Assembly: GCF_900163545.1 (NCBI RefSeq)
Contig: NZ_FUHW01000025.1
Location: forward strand, 20,944 to 84,943
Origin: Arthrobacter rhombi
GTDB lineage: Bacteria > Actinomycetota > Actinomycetes > Actinomycetales > Micrococcaceae
DNA length: 64,000 nucleotides
Direction of reading: 5' to 3'
The position numbers and the translations under genes are program-made. The notes under the pieces are model-generated. The model made no database searches, was not told where the DNA came from, and worked only from the letters and a program-made list of their open reading frames with translations. Shown here one piece after another: positions 26,166 through 36,008 of the stretch (its first letter is position 1; each line of letters begins with the position of its first letter).

Positions 26166-26770
26166 GACGTCGTTCCTCCTGGGCCGGCTGGAGCCATCCG
26201 TGCGGCTTGGATGATGTAGTCGATCCCCGTGTAGACGGTGATCAGCACAGCCAGCAGAATAACGACGAGGGCCACTATCGACAGCCACGTGATCGCTGGG
26301 GTGAACGGCAACAACAAGAGGAACAGACCCGCCGTCTGGGTGACGGTCTTGAGCTTGCCGCCGCGTGAGGCAGCCATGACCCCGCGGCGGATTACGGCGA
26401 AGCGCAGCACCGTGATTCCGAGTTCGCGCACGAGGATGACGATGGTAATCCACCACCACAGTTCACCCAGCCAGGACAGGGTCACCAGGGCGGCCCCCAG
26501 CAGGAGCTTATCGGCGATGGGGTCGGCAATCTTACCGAAGTTGGTAATCAAACCGCGACTGCGGGCCAGATCTCCGTCGAGTTTGTCCGTATACATGGCC
26601 ACGACGAAAAGTCCGACGGCAGTCCATCTCAGCGCCGCGTGCTGTTGGTCATCGGCCACCAGCGCCCAAACGAAGAAGGGAACCATGATGATCCGAAGAG
26701 TCGTCAGAACGTTGGCGATGTTTAGGGTTGGGACGTGGCCGGGGGCCTGTCCTGCTGGTGTATCAGTCAC
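26162..26770 (-). CDS. pgsA: CDP-diacylglycerol--glycerol-3-phosphate phosphatidyltransferase
   Basis: Integral membrane enzyme making phosphatidylglycerol phosphate. The CDP-alcohol phosphotransferase motif is complete: Asp65-Gly66, Ala69-Arg70, Gly79, Asp83 and Asp87 in LDGDLARSRGLITNFGKIAD. About five or six membrane helices, 202 residues. It sits 9 bases after ftsK and overlaps cinA. Other family members (for example for phosphatidylinositol or cardiolipin) are possible, but this locus matches PgsA. Confidence 0.9.
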   Translation of the reverse strand: MTDTPAGQAPGHVPTLNIANVLTTLRIIMVPFFVWALVADDQQHAALRWTAVGLFVVAMYTDKLDGDLARSRGLITNFGKIADPIADKLLLGAALVTLSWLGELWWWITIVILVRELGITVLRFAVIRRGVMAASRGGKLKTVTQTAGLFLLLLPFTPAITWLSIVALVVILLAVLITVYTGIDYIIQAARMAPAGPGGTTS

Positions 26771-26779
26771 CCCTTCAGG

Positions 26780-29698
26780 TTACCGTCCAGTGAGGTTCCA
26801 GGCGTCTTCCGAACCGGAGTCATCATCGTCTTCGTCGTGATATTCGGTGACCGGTGTCCGTGATGCAAGATCTTCTGCAACGAGATCGGTGCCCACGTGG
26901 TTCGCGTTGGCGTTTTCGACCAGAGCGGCCTCCGCCGGCGCGGCGTCTTCAGCACTGGCCGGAGGCGTGTCCCCCCTCATGGCAGCGAGTACGGCCGGAA
27001 GGTCGTCTGGCTGGACGAGGACGTCGCGGGCCTTGGAACCTTCGGACGCGCCGACGACTCCGCGTGATTCCAGCAGGTCCATGAGCCGTCCGGCCTTGGC
27101 GAAGCCGACGCGTAGCTTGCGTTGGAGCATCGAGGTCGAGCCGAATTGTGTGGTGACGACCAATTCGGTGGCTTGCAGAAGGACTTCGAGATCGTCGCCG
27201 ATATCGTCGTCGATCTCCTTCTTGGGGGCGGCCTCCGGAGCAACATCGTCGCGATAGACGGCCGTGAGCTGGCCCTTGACGTGCTCCACGACCCGATGGA
27301 TTTCGGATTCGGTAACCCAGGAACCCTGGACACGCATCGGTTTGGAAACCCCCATCGGCAGGAAGAGGGCATCGCCTTGGCCGAGCAGCTTCTCGGCTCC
27401 TGGCTGGTCCAGCACCACCCGTGAGTCGGTCACCGAGGAGGTGGCGAACGCCATACGCGAGGGTACGTTGGCCTTGATCAAACCGGTGACCACATCCACT
27501 GAGGGCCGCTGCGTGGCGAGCACGAGGTGGATCCCCGCGGCGCGAGCGAGCTGGGTGATGCGTACGATCGAGTCCTCGACGTCACGTGGGGCAACCATCA
27601 TCAGGTCGGCCAGCTCATCGACGATCACCAGCAAATACGGGTAGGGCTTCAATACGCGTTTGGAGCCTTCGGGGGGAACCACCTTGCCGTTGCGTACCCC
27701 CTTATTGAAGTCATCGATGTGCTTGTACCCGAAGTTCGCCAGGTCGTCGTAGCGGGTGTCCATCTCCCGGACGACCCACTGCAACGCCTCTGCCGCCTTC
27801 TTCGGGTTCGTGATGATCGGGGTGATCAAATGCGGAACCCCCTCATAGGCGGTCAGTTCCACCCGTTTAGGGTCGACCATGACCATGCGCACGTCATCGG
27901 GGGTGGCGCGCATCAAGATGGAGGTAATCATCGAGTTCACGAAGGCCGACTTACCGGCACCGGTCGCACCGGCGACGAGCATATGGGGCATCTTGGCCAG
28001 GTTCGCGACCACGAACCCTCCTTCGACGTCCTTGCCAACACCCATGACCATGGGATGTTCCGTCTTACGGGCGGCATTCGAACGCAGCACGTCGCCGAGG
28101 GCGACGACTTCCTTATCGGCGTTCGGGATCTCGATCCCGATGGCGCTCTTGCCCGGGATCGGCGAGAGGATGCGGACATCGGAGGAGGCGACCGCATAGG
28201 AAATGTTCTTGGATAGGGCCGTCACGCGCTCGACCTTGGTTCCCGGAGAGAGTTCGATCTCGTAGCGGGTGACCGTCGGACCGCGGCTGAAGCCGGTGAC
28301 GTGAGCCTCGACCTTGAACTGGTCGAGGGTGTCGGTCAGGGCCTTGACGACCTCGTCGTTGGCCTCGGAGCGTTCCTTCGCTGGGGGGCCGGCCGGCAGG
28401 AACTCAGAGGAAGGCAGCGTGTAGGCCACGTCGCCGGAGAGCTGCAGCTGTTCGGTGCGCTGAGGGATCGGCGTCAACGGTGCCGGCTGGGCCACCGGGT
28501 TGACGGCCACGACTGAGGGAGCTGCCGGGCTTCCGGCTCCGGCCAGCATGCCGTTGATCGCGGTCGTGTCCAGCGCCTCGGTGGCCGGCTCCCCGCCCTG
28601 AGCAGCAGCGGGGGTCCCCAATCCGACGTCGTTCTTGACCTTCTCCATGGCCTTCTCGGAGGCCGTGGGGCGGCGCACTCCCGGCGGAATCTTCGGCTCC
28701 GGAACCGGTTTGGTGGCTGTGTCGTGGTCGTTGATGACCGCTTTGTCATACGCTTCATCGCCGGTGAGGCCTTCGGTGGCTGCTGCGGCGTCGTCTTCCT
28801 CGCGTTGGCGGGCCCTGGCTGCCTTCCCGAAGCGTCGGCTGCGCTTGGGGCGGGCTCCCTCGCCCCCCTGATCGGCATAGAGGTAGCTCTGGTCATGCTC
28901 GGAAGCGGCTTGCTCGTGGTGTTCGGCAGGTTCGGAGCCAGGTTCCGGCTGGCCCATGATCCATTCGTATCCCTGGCGCAGGCGTGCCGGAATATGTCGG
29001 AACGGGGTGGCCGTCATGATCATCACGCTGAGGATGGCACCGGCGATCATGATCGCCAGGGCGCCCCATTTGGTCAGCAGTCCGGCCAAGGGAACGGTGA
29101 TGAGGAACCCGACGACACCGCCACCGGCCCAGAGGGCGTTGAGCGGTTGATCGAGGGTCGGCAATCCGGCAGCGATATGAGCGATGCCGGCGATGGACAA
29201 GGTGGCTAGGGTCAGGCCGATGCCGATCCGGTTATTGGCCCGGTTTTCTGCGGGACGCCTGAAGAGCCGGTAGGCGCCGATGAACAGCACCAGTGGCAAA
29301 AGCGAGGCCATGAAGCCCAGCGATCCGCCGAAGATGTTGTGCACGGTGGTTCCGTACCAACCGACCCCGCGCAGTCCCCACCATTCAACGCTGCCCACGA
29401 TGACGGCGATGACGACGAGGAAAAGCCCCGTCCCGTCCCGACGGATGTCCCGGTCGGGACGAACGTCCTGCCCGATCTTGCGGAAGGCACCGCCAACCAC
29501 ACGGGCCAACCCCATCCATAGGCCCCGAATGGCGCGCAACGGCAGGGCGATGTCCTGTTCGGCAGGCGTGGTGTTCTCCGCTGGCTTCGTCCCGCCCTGA
29601 CGCGTGGAACCGGTACCCGTTTTTCCGCGCGCTGGTGTCTTGCCCGCCGGTTTGCGGCCGGAGGCCTTCGTCGGGGTGGGGGAAGTACGGGTCGCCAT
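26780..29698 (-). CDS. ftsK: DNA translocase FtsK
   Basis: Septum-located DNA pump that segregates the chromosome terminus and activates XerCD recombination at dif. After a basic, Thr/Pro-rich N-terminus (1-55) come about four membrane helices (about 75-235), a charged low-complexity linker (about 250-430), the motor domain with the P-loop GATGAGKS near residue 577 and Walker B LLVIVDELADLMM, and the winged-helix gamma domain at the end (MLQRKLRVGFAKAGRLMDLL). 972 residues from ATG 29698; the preceding TTG at 29728 is less likely. Confidence 0.95.
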   Translation of the reverse strand: MATRTSPTPTKASGRKPAGKTPARGKTGTGSTRQGGTKPAENTTPAEQDIALPLRAIRGLWMGLARVVGGAFRKIGQDVRPDRDIRRDGTGLFLVVIAVIVGSVEWWGLRGVGWYGTTVHNIFGGSLGFMASLLPLVLFIGAYRLFRRPAENRANNRIGIGLTLATLSIAGIAHIAAGLPTLDQPLNALWAGGGVVGFLITVPLAGLLTKWGALAIMIAGAILSVMIMTATPFRHIPARLRQGYEWIMGQPEPGSEPAEHHEQAASEHDQSYLYADQGGEGARPKRSRRFGKAARARQREEDDAAAATEGLTGDEAYDKAVINDHDTATKPVPEPKIPPGVRRPTASEKAMEKVKNDVGLGTPAAAQGGEPATEALDTTAINGMLAGAGSPAAPSVVAVNPVAQPAPLTPIPQRTEQLQLSGDVAYTLPSSEFLPAGPPAKERSEANDEVVKALTDTLDQFKVEAHVTGFSRGPTVTRYEIELSPGTKVERVTALSKNISYAVASSDVRILSPIPGKSAIGIEIPNADKEVVALGDVLRSNAARKTEHPMVMGVGKDVEGGFVVANLAKMPHMLVAGATGAGKSAFVNSMITSILMRATPDDVRMVMVDPKRVELTAYEGVPHLITPIITNPKKAAEALQWVVREMDTRYDDLANFGYKHIDDFNKGVRNGKVVPPEGSKRVLKPYPYLLVIVDELADLMMVAPRDVEDSIVRITQLARAAGIHLVLATQRPSVDVVTGLIKANVPSRMAFATSSVTDSRVVLDQPGAEKLLGQGDALFLPMGVSKPMRVQGSWVTESEIHRVVEHVKGQLTAVYRDDVAPEAAPKKEIDDDIGDDLEVLLQATELVVTTQFGSTSMLQRKLRVGFAKAGRLMDLLESRGVVGASEGSKARDVLVQPDDLPAVLAAMRGDTPPASAEDAAPAEAALVENANANHVGTDLVAEDLASRTPVTEYHDEDDDDSGSEDAWNLTGR

Positions 29699-29748
29699 AT
29701 GCGCAACCGTACAGGATACAGGGGTCAAAACCCCGGATTCACACGCCT

Positions 29749-31455
29749 TCAGGCCTCAAGGACGACCGGCATGATGAGCGGTTTGCGACGCAGGGTCCGG
29801 CCGAGCCAAGAACCGATGGTCCGGCGGACGACTTGCTGCAATTGGTGGGTGGTTGAGGCGGGGTTCTTCGCCAGTGCCTCGGCAAGTGCCGCGAGGATGG
29901 CCGGTTTGATGGATTCGAGCACCGCCTCATCTTCGGCGATCCCGCGGGAGTGGATCTCCGGCCCGGAGAGAACTGTTCCGTTCTGCCGGCTGATGACCGA
30001 AATAACCGAAATGAACCCTTCTTCGCCCAGAACAATGCGGTCATGAAGGTCGTCTTCGGTGATGCTCCCCACTGCTGACCCGTCGACGTAGACCAGTTCG
30101 CAGTTCACGGTCCCGACCCGCCGGGCCACCCCGTCTTTCAGATCGACCACTGCCCCGTCTTCGGTGACCAGGATGTTCTGCGCGGGAACGCCGGTTTGTT
30201 CGGCAATACGGGCGTTGGCCAGCAGATGCCTGGTTTCACCGTGTACGGGCATGGCATGGCCGGGCCGCAGGATGTTGTAGCAGTAGAGCAGTTCACCGGC
30301 GGACGCGTGCCCCGATACATGGACCTTCGCGGTGCCCTTATGCACGACGTCTGCGCCCCGGGCCATCAGGGAGTTGATCACCCGGAAAACGGCGTTCTCG
30401 TTGCCGGGGATCAGCGAGGAGGCCAAAATGACGGTGTCTCCGCGGCCGACGGAGACCCGGTGTTCACCGCTAGCCATCCGGGAGAGCGCGGCCATGGATT
30501 CGCCTTGGGAGCCGGTGGACATCAGCACGACCCGGTCTTCCGGCAACTGGTCGGCTTGTTTGAGGTCAATGAGGATCCCCTCGGGCACCTCCAGGTAGCC
30601 CAGTTGGGCAGCGATGCCCATATTTCGCACCATGGAGCGGCCCACGAAAGCCACCTGCCGGCCGTGCGCCGCCGCGGCGTTGAGCACTTGTTGGACGCGG
30701 TGGACGTGGGAAGAAAAGGAGGCGACGATGATGCGCCGGGTGGCCCGGGAGAAGAGGTCGTTCAGGACCGGTCCGATCTCCTGTTCGGCCGTCGTGAAAC
30801 CCGGGACGTCGGCATTGGTGGAGTCGGACATGAACAGGTCCACGCCCTCTTCGCCGAGGCGGGCGAACGACCTCAGGTCGGTGATGCGCCCGTCCAGTGG
30901 AAGCTGGTCCATCTTGAAGTCACCGGTATGCAATACGGTGCCGGCGTTCGTACGGATGAAGACGGCGAGCGCGTCAGGGATCGAATGGTTCACTGCCACG
31001 AATTCGCAGTCGAAGCCGGCGAATCTCTGGCGTTGCCCCTCTTCGACGGTGACCAGCACGGGAGTGATGCGGTGTTCGACCAGTTTGGCTTCGATCAGGG
31101 CCAGCGTCAGCCGTGAACCGATCAGTGGGATGTCTTCGCGCAACCGCAGCAGGTAGGGCACGGCGCCGATATGGTCTTCGTGTCCGTGGGTGAGCACGAC
31201 CCCGACGACGTCGTCGATGCGCTCGCGGATGTAGTCGAAGTCCGGCAGGATGACGTCCACCCCGGGCTGGTGCTCCTCGGGGAAGAGGAGCCCGCAGTCC
31301 ACGATGAGCAGTTTTCCGCCGATCTCGAAGACGGCCATGTTCCGGCCGATTTCTCCGATCCCGCCCAGCGGGACAATCCGCAGGACATCGGGGGCCAGCG
31401 GTGGTGGCGGGTTCGGAGGAGTTTCCTGATCCGGAACGACGCCGGTTTCGCTCAT
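29749..31455 (-). CDS. rnj: Ribonuclease J
   Basis: Beta-CASP metallo-beta-lactamase with 5'-3' exonuclease and endonuclease activity, central to mRNA decay and rRNA maturation. The zinc motif is LTHGHEDHIGA (His90, His92, Asp94, His95), and the beta-CASP region includes STGSQGE and VSGHASAGEL. 568 residues from ATG 31455 with AAAGG upstream. It follows dapA by 13 bases, the same pairing as Rv2753c-Rv2752c in M. tuberculosis. Confidence 0.95.
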   Translation of the reverse strand: MSETGVVPDQETPPNPPPPLAPDVLRIVPLGGIGEIGRNMAVFEIGGKLLIVDCGLLFPEEHQPGVDVILPDFDYIRERIDDVVGVVLTHGHEDHIGAVPYLLRLREDIPLIGSRLTLALIEAKLVEHRITPVLVTVEEGQRQRFAGFDCEFVAVNHSIPDALAVFIRTNAGTVLHTGDFKMDQLPLDGRITDLRSFARLGEEGVDLFMSDSTNADVPGFTTAEQEIGPVLNDLFSRATRRIIVASFSSHVHRVQQVLNAAAAHGRQVAFVGRSMVRNMGIAAQLGYLEVPEGILIDLKQADQLPEDRVVLMSTGSQGESMAALSRMASGEHRVSVGRGDTVILASSLIPGNENAVFRVINSLMARGADVVHKGTAKVHVSGHASAGELLYCYNILRPGHAMPVHGETRHLLANARIAEQTGVPAQNILVTEDGAVVDLKDGVARRVGTVNCELVYVDGSAVGSITEDDLHDRIVLGEEGFISVISVISRQNGTVLSGPEIHSRGIAEDEAVLESIKPAILAALAEALAKNPASTTHQLQQVVRRTIGSWLGRTLRRKPLIMPVVLEA

Positions 31456-31468
31456 CGGGGCACCTTTC

Positions 31469-32386
31469 CTAGAGCTTGATTCCTGCCTCGGCGAGGTCGG
31501 CACGAATCGGTGCCGTTTCCTCTTCGGTCGGCTCCACGAGCGGCAGACGCACGATCGCGTTGGAGAGGACCCCCTGCCATTTCAGGACCGTCTTGGCCGC
31601 CACAGCACCTTGGATATGTGACATGACGGCGCGTTGGATGGGGTCCAGCTCGAAGTGCAGGGCCCTGGCGGTCGCCAGATCGCCGGCCAGCAAGGCGTCG
31701 ACCAGACGGCGGTAGCGGGCGGTGGCGACATGGGCGGTCACGGAGATGACGCCCTGCGCGCCGGCGGCCATCAGCGGCAGCGTCAGCCCGTCGTCACCGG
31801 AGTACACGTCCAGGTCGGTGTTGGCCAACACGCGGGTGGTGGCCTGGTAGTCGGCCTTCGCGTCCTTCAACGCCACCACGTTGGGGTGTTCTGCCAGACG
31901 GATCAGGGTTTCGGTGCTGATGGAGATCCCTGTACGGCCGGGAATGTCATAGACCATGACGGGCAGATCGGTGCAGGAGGCGAGTGTCTCGACGTGGGCC
32001 TGCACCCCCGCCTGGCTGGGCTTGTTGTAATACGGCGCCGTGACCAGCAGCCCGTGCACGCCGACCTTCGCTGCGGCCTGGGAGAGCTGGATCGAATGAG
32101 CCGTGTCGTTCGTGGTTGAACCGGCGATGATCTTCGCGCGATCACCCACTGCCTCAACAACCGTGCGGAACATCCCCACGTTCTCTTCGTCGGTCAGAGT
32201 CGAGGTCTCCCCGGTGGTCCCGGTGACCACGAGGTTATCGCACCCTTCATCGACGAGTTTGGTGGCGAGGGCCGCCGCCTGGTCGTAGTCGACCTCTCCG
32301 GCTGACGTGAACGGGGTGACCATGGCGGTCCCCAGGTTCCCGAAGATGGCATCATGACGCGGGGTGTTGGATTCCGGGGTAGGCAT
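31469..32386 (-). CDS. dapA: 4-hydroxy-tetrahydrodipicolinate synthase
   Basis: TIM-barrel aldolase that condenses pyruvate with aspartate semialdehyde in the lysine/diaminopimelate pathway. The Schiff-base lysine is Lys174 (VVALKDAKAD), the proton-relay tyrosine is Tyr146 (VMVYDIPGR) and the threonine pair is in VVTGTTGETSTL. Length 305 is normal. It is the first gene of the dapA-rnj-ftsK-pgsA-cinA series. The gene normally upstream, thyX, is not present. Confidence 0.95.
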   Translation of the reverse strand: MPTPESNTPRHDAIFGNLGTAMVTPFTSAGEVDYDQAAALATKLVDEGCDNLVVTGTTGETSTLTDEENVGMFRTVVEAVGDRAKIIAGSTTNDTAHSIQLSQAAAKVGVHGLLVTAPYYNKPSQAGVQAHVETLASCTDLPVMVYDIPGRTGISISTETLIRLAEHPNVVALKDAKADYQATTRVLANTDLDVYSGDDGLTLPLMAAGAQGVISVTAHVATARYRRLVDALLAGDLATARALHFELDPIQRAVMSHIQGAVAAKTVLKWQGVLSNAIVRLPLVEPTEEETAPIRADLAEAGIKL

Positions 32387-32585
32387 GGCACCACGTTACC
32401 CCGGAGCCACCGTGAATCCCCTCTGTCCACGCGTCACGTGACCAAGATGACGCGCTGGTGTTCGACGATGACGATGCGAGTCCGATTCCGTCGTCGTACA
32501 CCGCACAGCCAGCTGGCTCGTCTTGGTATATTCGTCCCTGAGTCCCCCGGCATCCCAGCCGCCCGATCCGATCTCCCAGGAGCCC

Positions 32586-33790
32586 ATGCCCAGTCAGAGC
32601 GCGAGCGCCCCCGCCGGCAGGATCGTCGGGGTCGATGTGGCCCGCGGACTGGCCCTGTTGGGCATGATGGCCACCCACATCATGCCCTTGACCCGCGCCG
32701 ATGAGTCCGGGGCCGTCCACGCCACCTGGGCTGCCACCATCTTCGCCGGGACGTCCTCCGCCCTCTTCGCGATCCTCGCCGGTGTCGGTTTGGCATTGCT
32801 CACCGGGGGAAGCCGACCCCATACCGGCACCCGACTCAAATCCGGGCGGCGTTCGGTTTTGGTACGCGCCGTGCTGATCACCGTCATCGGGCTGGGCTGC
32901 GGTGCGTTGAACACGAATGTGGCAGTCATCCTGGTGCACTACGGTGCGCTGTTTTTGATCGCTACCTTATTCCTTGGGCTGCGCCTGCGGACCCTCTGGT
33001 TCTCCGCGGTCGGTTGGCTGCTACTCTCCCCCGTCCTCTGGTACCTCCTGCTCCCGCTGGCCACTTCCCGGATCTCCCCCGCCACCGTGGGCCCTTCCCC
33101 CGGGCTGGGCGACCTCCTGCGTCCGGCATCGCTAACCGCCGATCTGTTCATCACCGGCTACTACCCGGTGCTGGTGTGGACGGGGTTCATTGTGCTGGGT
33201 CTGGCCGTGGGACGCTGCCGGCTCTCCCTGCCTCCGGTCGCCTTGGCTTTGACCGTCGGCGGCGCCTTACTCTCGTGGGCGGCCCGGGCCCTCTCGGACC
33301 ATTTGATCGGCGCGAATGATCAGGCGCTACGAACGCTGGGGGCGATCACCGAGGCGAACGGTTTGCCGCTCGATGCGGCGCTGCTCTCCGGGCACGGACT
33401 GGAGGGGGTTGAAGGGACCCCTGGTGGTTCGCCCTTTCTGCCCCGCATAGCAGCACGCCTTTGGACCTGCTGCATGTGGCCGGGACAGCGCTCGCCGTGC
33501 TGGGCCTCTGCCAGTTGCTGGCCATGGCCTTATCGGCGCTACTCGGACTGGCCGGCGACGCCCTGCTCTGGCCGCTCTCCGGGGCCGGCTCCGCGACATT
33601 AACACTGTATGCGGGGCATCTGGTCGCCCTGGACCTGCTGAGCACCGTCACCGCAGGCATGCCGCGCCTGGGGTTGTACCTGTGCTTTGTGGTCGGTTCC
33701 CTGCTGGTGGGCATCGGGCTGAAGTGGGCCGGTCGGCGGGGGCCCTTGGAAGCCGGAATACATGTGCTCGCCCGCAGCGGCACCGCCTGA
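32586..33790 (+). pseudogene. Heparan-alpha-glucosaminide N-acetyltransferase/DUF418-like membrane protein, frameshifted
   Basis: Polytopic membrane protein of the acyltransferase-like DUF1624/DUF418 group. The N-terminal part shows RIVGVDVARGLALLGMMATH and about seven helices up to ALLSGHGLEG. The first frame then becomes non-membrane-like, while the frame two bases on resumes with DPWWFALSAPHSSTPLDLLH and continues to a natural end at 33790. The break is at 33414-33416 (GAAGGGACCCC); one extra G there would restore one protein of about 402 codons. Either a true null mutation or an assembly error. Start ATG 32586 has AGGAG close by. The family may modify cell-surface sugars, but the substrate is unknown. 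Confidence 0.7.
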
Positions 33791-33796
33791 TCACGC

Positions 33797-34591
33797 TTAG
33801 AGCCCAGCGACCGCGAAGCGGAGCAACAAGAACCCGGCGACTCCCATGATCCACAACACCGCTTCTGCTGAGGCCCGGCCCAGCCACTGACCCAATCGGT
33901 GCAGGGCTCCATCGATGCGGTGGGCCAATAAAGTCCGGGCGATCAACAGCAAAGCCGCTGGCAGCAACATGACCGTGCAGTAGCCGGCCAGCAGCAGGAA
34001 CGATCCCGCCCCGGCAGGGCCCGAGGCGGTGAGTACACCGATCGCTGCCACGTAGGGCAGCATGGTCGGTAGCTCGAGCACACCGGCCACCAGGGCCAGG
34101 CCCAACAGTCCGACGGGGGTGGACAGTGCCCTGCCGATGCGCGCCTTCCACCGCCCCTCCGCCGTTTGCCGGCACACGTCCGGCTCGGACGACTCCGGTG
34201 GCCTTGGTGTCTCCGATCCGGTGGCAATTTTACCGGCGACCGTCCTCGCGTGCTGCGGGCGCGTCGTCCGTCTCACCGTTTTGCCGTCCTTGAGAGCAAA
34301 CCACAGCAGCCCGGCTCCGCCAGCGAGCGCCATCCAATGGGCCGGACGTGAGTCGATGAACGTCCGAGCACCATCGCCCCAGAGGTGCAGCACCGCGGTG
34401 GCAGAGGTCAGCATGAGCACACCGATGAGGAAGTAGAAGATCCCGATGGTCACCAGATAGATCCCGATCCGTCCGGCGATGCGCCCGGCGTCACGGCGCA
34501 ATAGCAACCACACGGGGATCACCAACGTGCCGATGCTGGTGCTGTCGATCAATGCCAGGACGAGGAGTTTGAAGAGACTGTCAGCGGTCAT
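33797..34591 (-). CDS. GAP family membrane protein
   Basis: A 264-residue protein with about six membrane helices, in the GAP/Sap family (named from mycobacterial glycolipid- and sulfolipid-addressing proteins) recognised by ALIDSTSIGTLVIPVWLLL at the start and PTMLPYVAAIGVL in the second half. Family members are thought to help move lipids or other envelope material across the membrane. A charged cytoplasmic loop lies in the middle (about 105-165). Start ATG 34591 follows a GGGGGT stretch. It converges on the frameshifted acyltransferase-like gene with 6 bases between the stops, and is divergent from the sensor kinase gene. Confidence 0.75.
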   Translation of the reverse strand: MTADSLFKLLVLALIDSTSIGTLVIPVWLLLRRDAGRIAGRIGIYLVTIGIFYFLIGVLMLTSATAVLHLWGDGARTFIDSRPAHWMALAGGAGLLWFALKDGKTVRRTTRPQHARTVAGKIATGSETPRPPESSEPDVCRQTAEGRWKARIGRALSTPVGLLGLALVAGVLELPTMLPYVAAIGVLTASGPAGAGSFLLLAGYCTVMLLPAALLLIARTLLAHRIDGALHRLGQWLGRASAEAVLWIMGVAGFLLLRFAVAGL

Positions 34592-34715
34592 ACCCCCAGC
34601 CTGCTCGGCTCCCTGTCCTCGTGCGTCCTTCCATCGATGCACCGGGGGTCATCCCTTCGTCTCATCTTTTACCTCCCGCCTTGGAAGCCCCGGGGAGAAC
34701 GGGCACGATGAAACC

Positions 34716-36008
34716 ATGAACCACGCCGAACAACCCGCTCTCCAGGTGCTACGTGCCATCCGGCGCGAGGACCTTCTGCTGGCCCTGGGCTATCCGGCGA
34801 TGATGTGGCTGCTGGCGACCGTGAACAACGATGGCGACTGGGCCTGGTTCCCAGCGGCTCTCTCGGCCTGGTGGCCAGCCGTGGCCGTCGTGGGGTCGGT
34901 GGGCATCCTCTTCCGGCGGGAGGCGACGTTCCTGATGGCTTCCCTCACCGGGACGGCGGCACTCCTGTTGTTGCTGATGGGGCAGACGGCAGCATTATTT
35001 CTGTTCTGGGAAACCGTCTTCTCACTCGTCCTCTTTGCCGGGGACCGGGTCTCTCACCTGACCGAAATCGCTGCCCTCGCCATCACCGCAGGCGCCACCC
35101 TGACCGTCTTGGCTTTCACCGCGGAGCTGCCCGCTGCCATCTTGACAGCACTGATTGCCGGGATGTCATTGCTGCTCCCGGCCGAATGGGCCAGCAACGT
35201 GCGTAAGGAACGCAAACTGTCCGCGGCGGAGGCCACCCGGGCTCTGGCGGCGGAGGAAGCGGTCAGACAGCAAGCGATACTGGAATCCGCCCGACACGAA
35301 CTGGCGATGGCCTCCGAACGCCAACGTATGGCCCATGAACTCCACGACGTCCTCTCGGCCCGCTTCTCGGCGATTGCCCTGCAGACCGGTGCCGCGTTGA
35401 GCACCGGGACCCGTGAACTCGCTGTCAAGGTCCTGTCCCATGTCCGGCATGAAAGCGTCGCCGGTCTAAATGAGCTGACCTCGATGATCCGGATCCTGTC
35501 TTCGGGGGTCGCAGAGGAAGCTGCAGGGTTCCTCGTGGACCTTGAGGCACTGGTCGCCGCCCATGCTGCCTCCGGAACCCGAATCACGCTGTCCAGCACG
35601 GTATCGGGAACCTCATCGATTCCCTCGGCACAACAGACGGCCGTTTACCGGGTCGTCGCCGAGTCGCTGGTCAATGCCCTGAGGCATGCCCCGGGAGCCG
35701 ATATTGACGTCATCTTGGAGGGAGGACCCACCGCCGGTCTACTCCATGCCCAGATCACCAACGGCCCACCACTGCCAAAACGTGGATCTGTTCCAGCTGC
35801 CGGAGCCCCCGGAACCGGTACTGGCTTGCGCAGTCTCCGCCTCCGGGTGGAGCAACTCGGCGGGGAATTGAGCGCGGCAGAGTACGACGACGGTTGGCAG
35901 GTTTCGGTCCGGCTACCTGTTCCCTCCGCGGAAGAACACCTGACACCCTCCGGCGCCGTCGGCGCCGGCACCGTCCCGGGCGCACGGGCAGGAGGCCCGC
36001 ATGAGTAG
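34716..36008 (+). CDS. Two-component sensor histidine kinase (NarL-type partner)
   Basis: A 430-residue membrane kinase with five or six N-terminal helices (about 20-155), no large extracellular sensor, a coiled dimerisation segment (160-205), the HisKA_3 box with phospho-acceptor His210 (RMAHELHDVLSARFSA) and an ATPase domain with N-box VVAESLVNALRHAPG and G-box GTGLRSLRLR. Such kinases often sense membrane state or small lipophilic signals. The ATG overlaps a tiny 3-codon frame (34708-34719) and lacks a strong ribosome site. The stop overlaps the regulator gene by 8 bases. Confidence 0.92.
   Translation: MNHAEQPALQVLRAIRREDLLLALGYPAMMWLLATVNNDGDWAWFPAALSAWWPAVAVVGSVGILFRREATFLMASLTGTAALLLLLMGQTAALFLFWETVFSLVLFAGDRVSHLTEIAALAITAGATLTVLAFTAELPAAILTALIAGMSLLLPAEWASNVRKERKLSAAEATRALAAEEAVRQQAILESARHELAMASERQRMAHELHDVLSARFSAIALQTGAALSTGTRELAVKVLSHVRHESVAGLNELTSMIRILSSGVAEEAAGFLVDLEALVAAHAASGTRITLSSTVSGTSSIPSAQQTAVYRVVAESLVNALRHAPGADIDVILEGGPTAGLLHAQITNGPPLPKRGSVPAAGAPGTGTGLRSLRLRVEQLGGELSAAEYDDGWQVSVRLPVPSAEEHLTPSGAVGAGTVPGARAGGPHE

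Noticed and set aside
32387..32585. Insertion sequence or attachment site at the edge of the two-component block
   Set aside because: No terminal inverted repeats, target-site duplication, integrase or tRNA gene was found on either side.
33411..33420. Programmed -1 ribosomal frameshift in the acyltransferase-like gene
   Set aside because: GAAGGGACC does not form a canonical slippery heptamer and no stimulatory hairpin or internal Shine-Dalgarno at the right distance is evident, so a mutation or sequence error is more likely.
34708..34719. Regulatory upstream frame ATG AAA CCA TGA before the sensor kinase
   Set aside because: Only three codons, overlaps the real ATG by four bases and could arise by chance; not reported as a gene.
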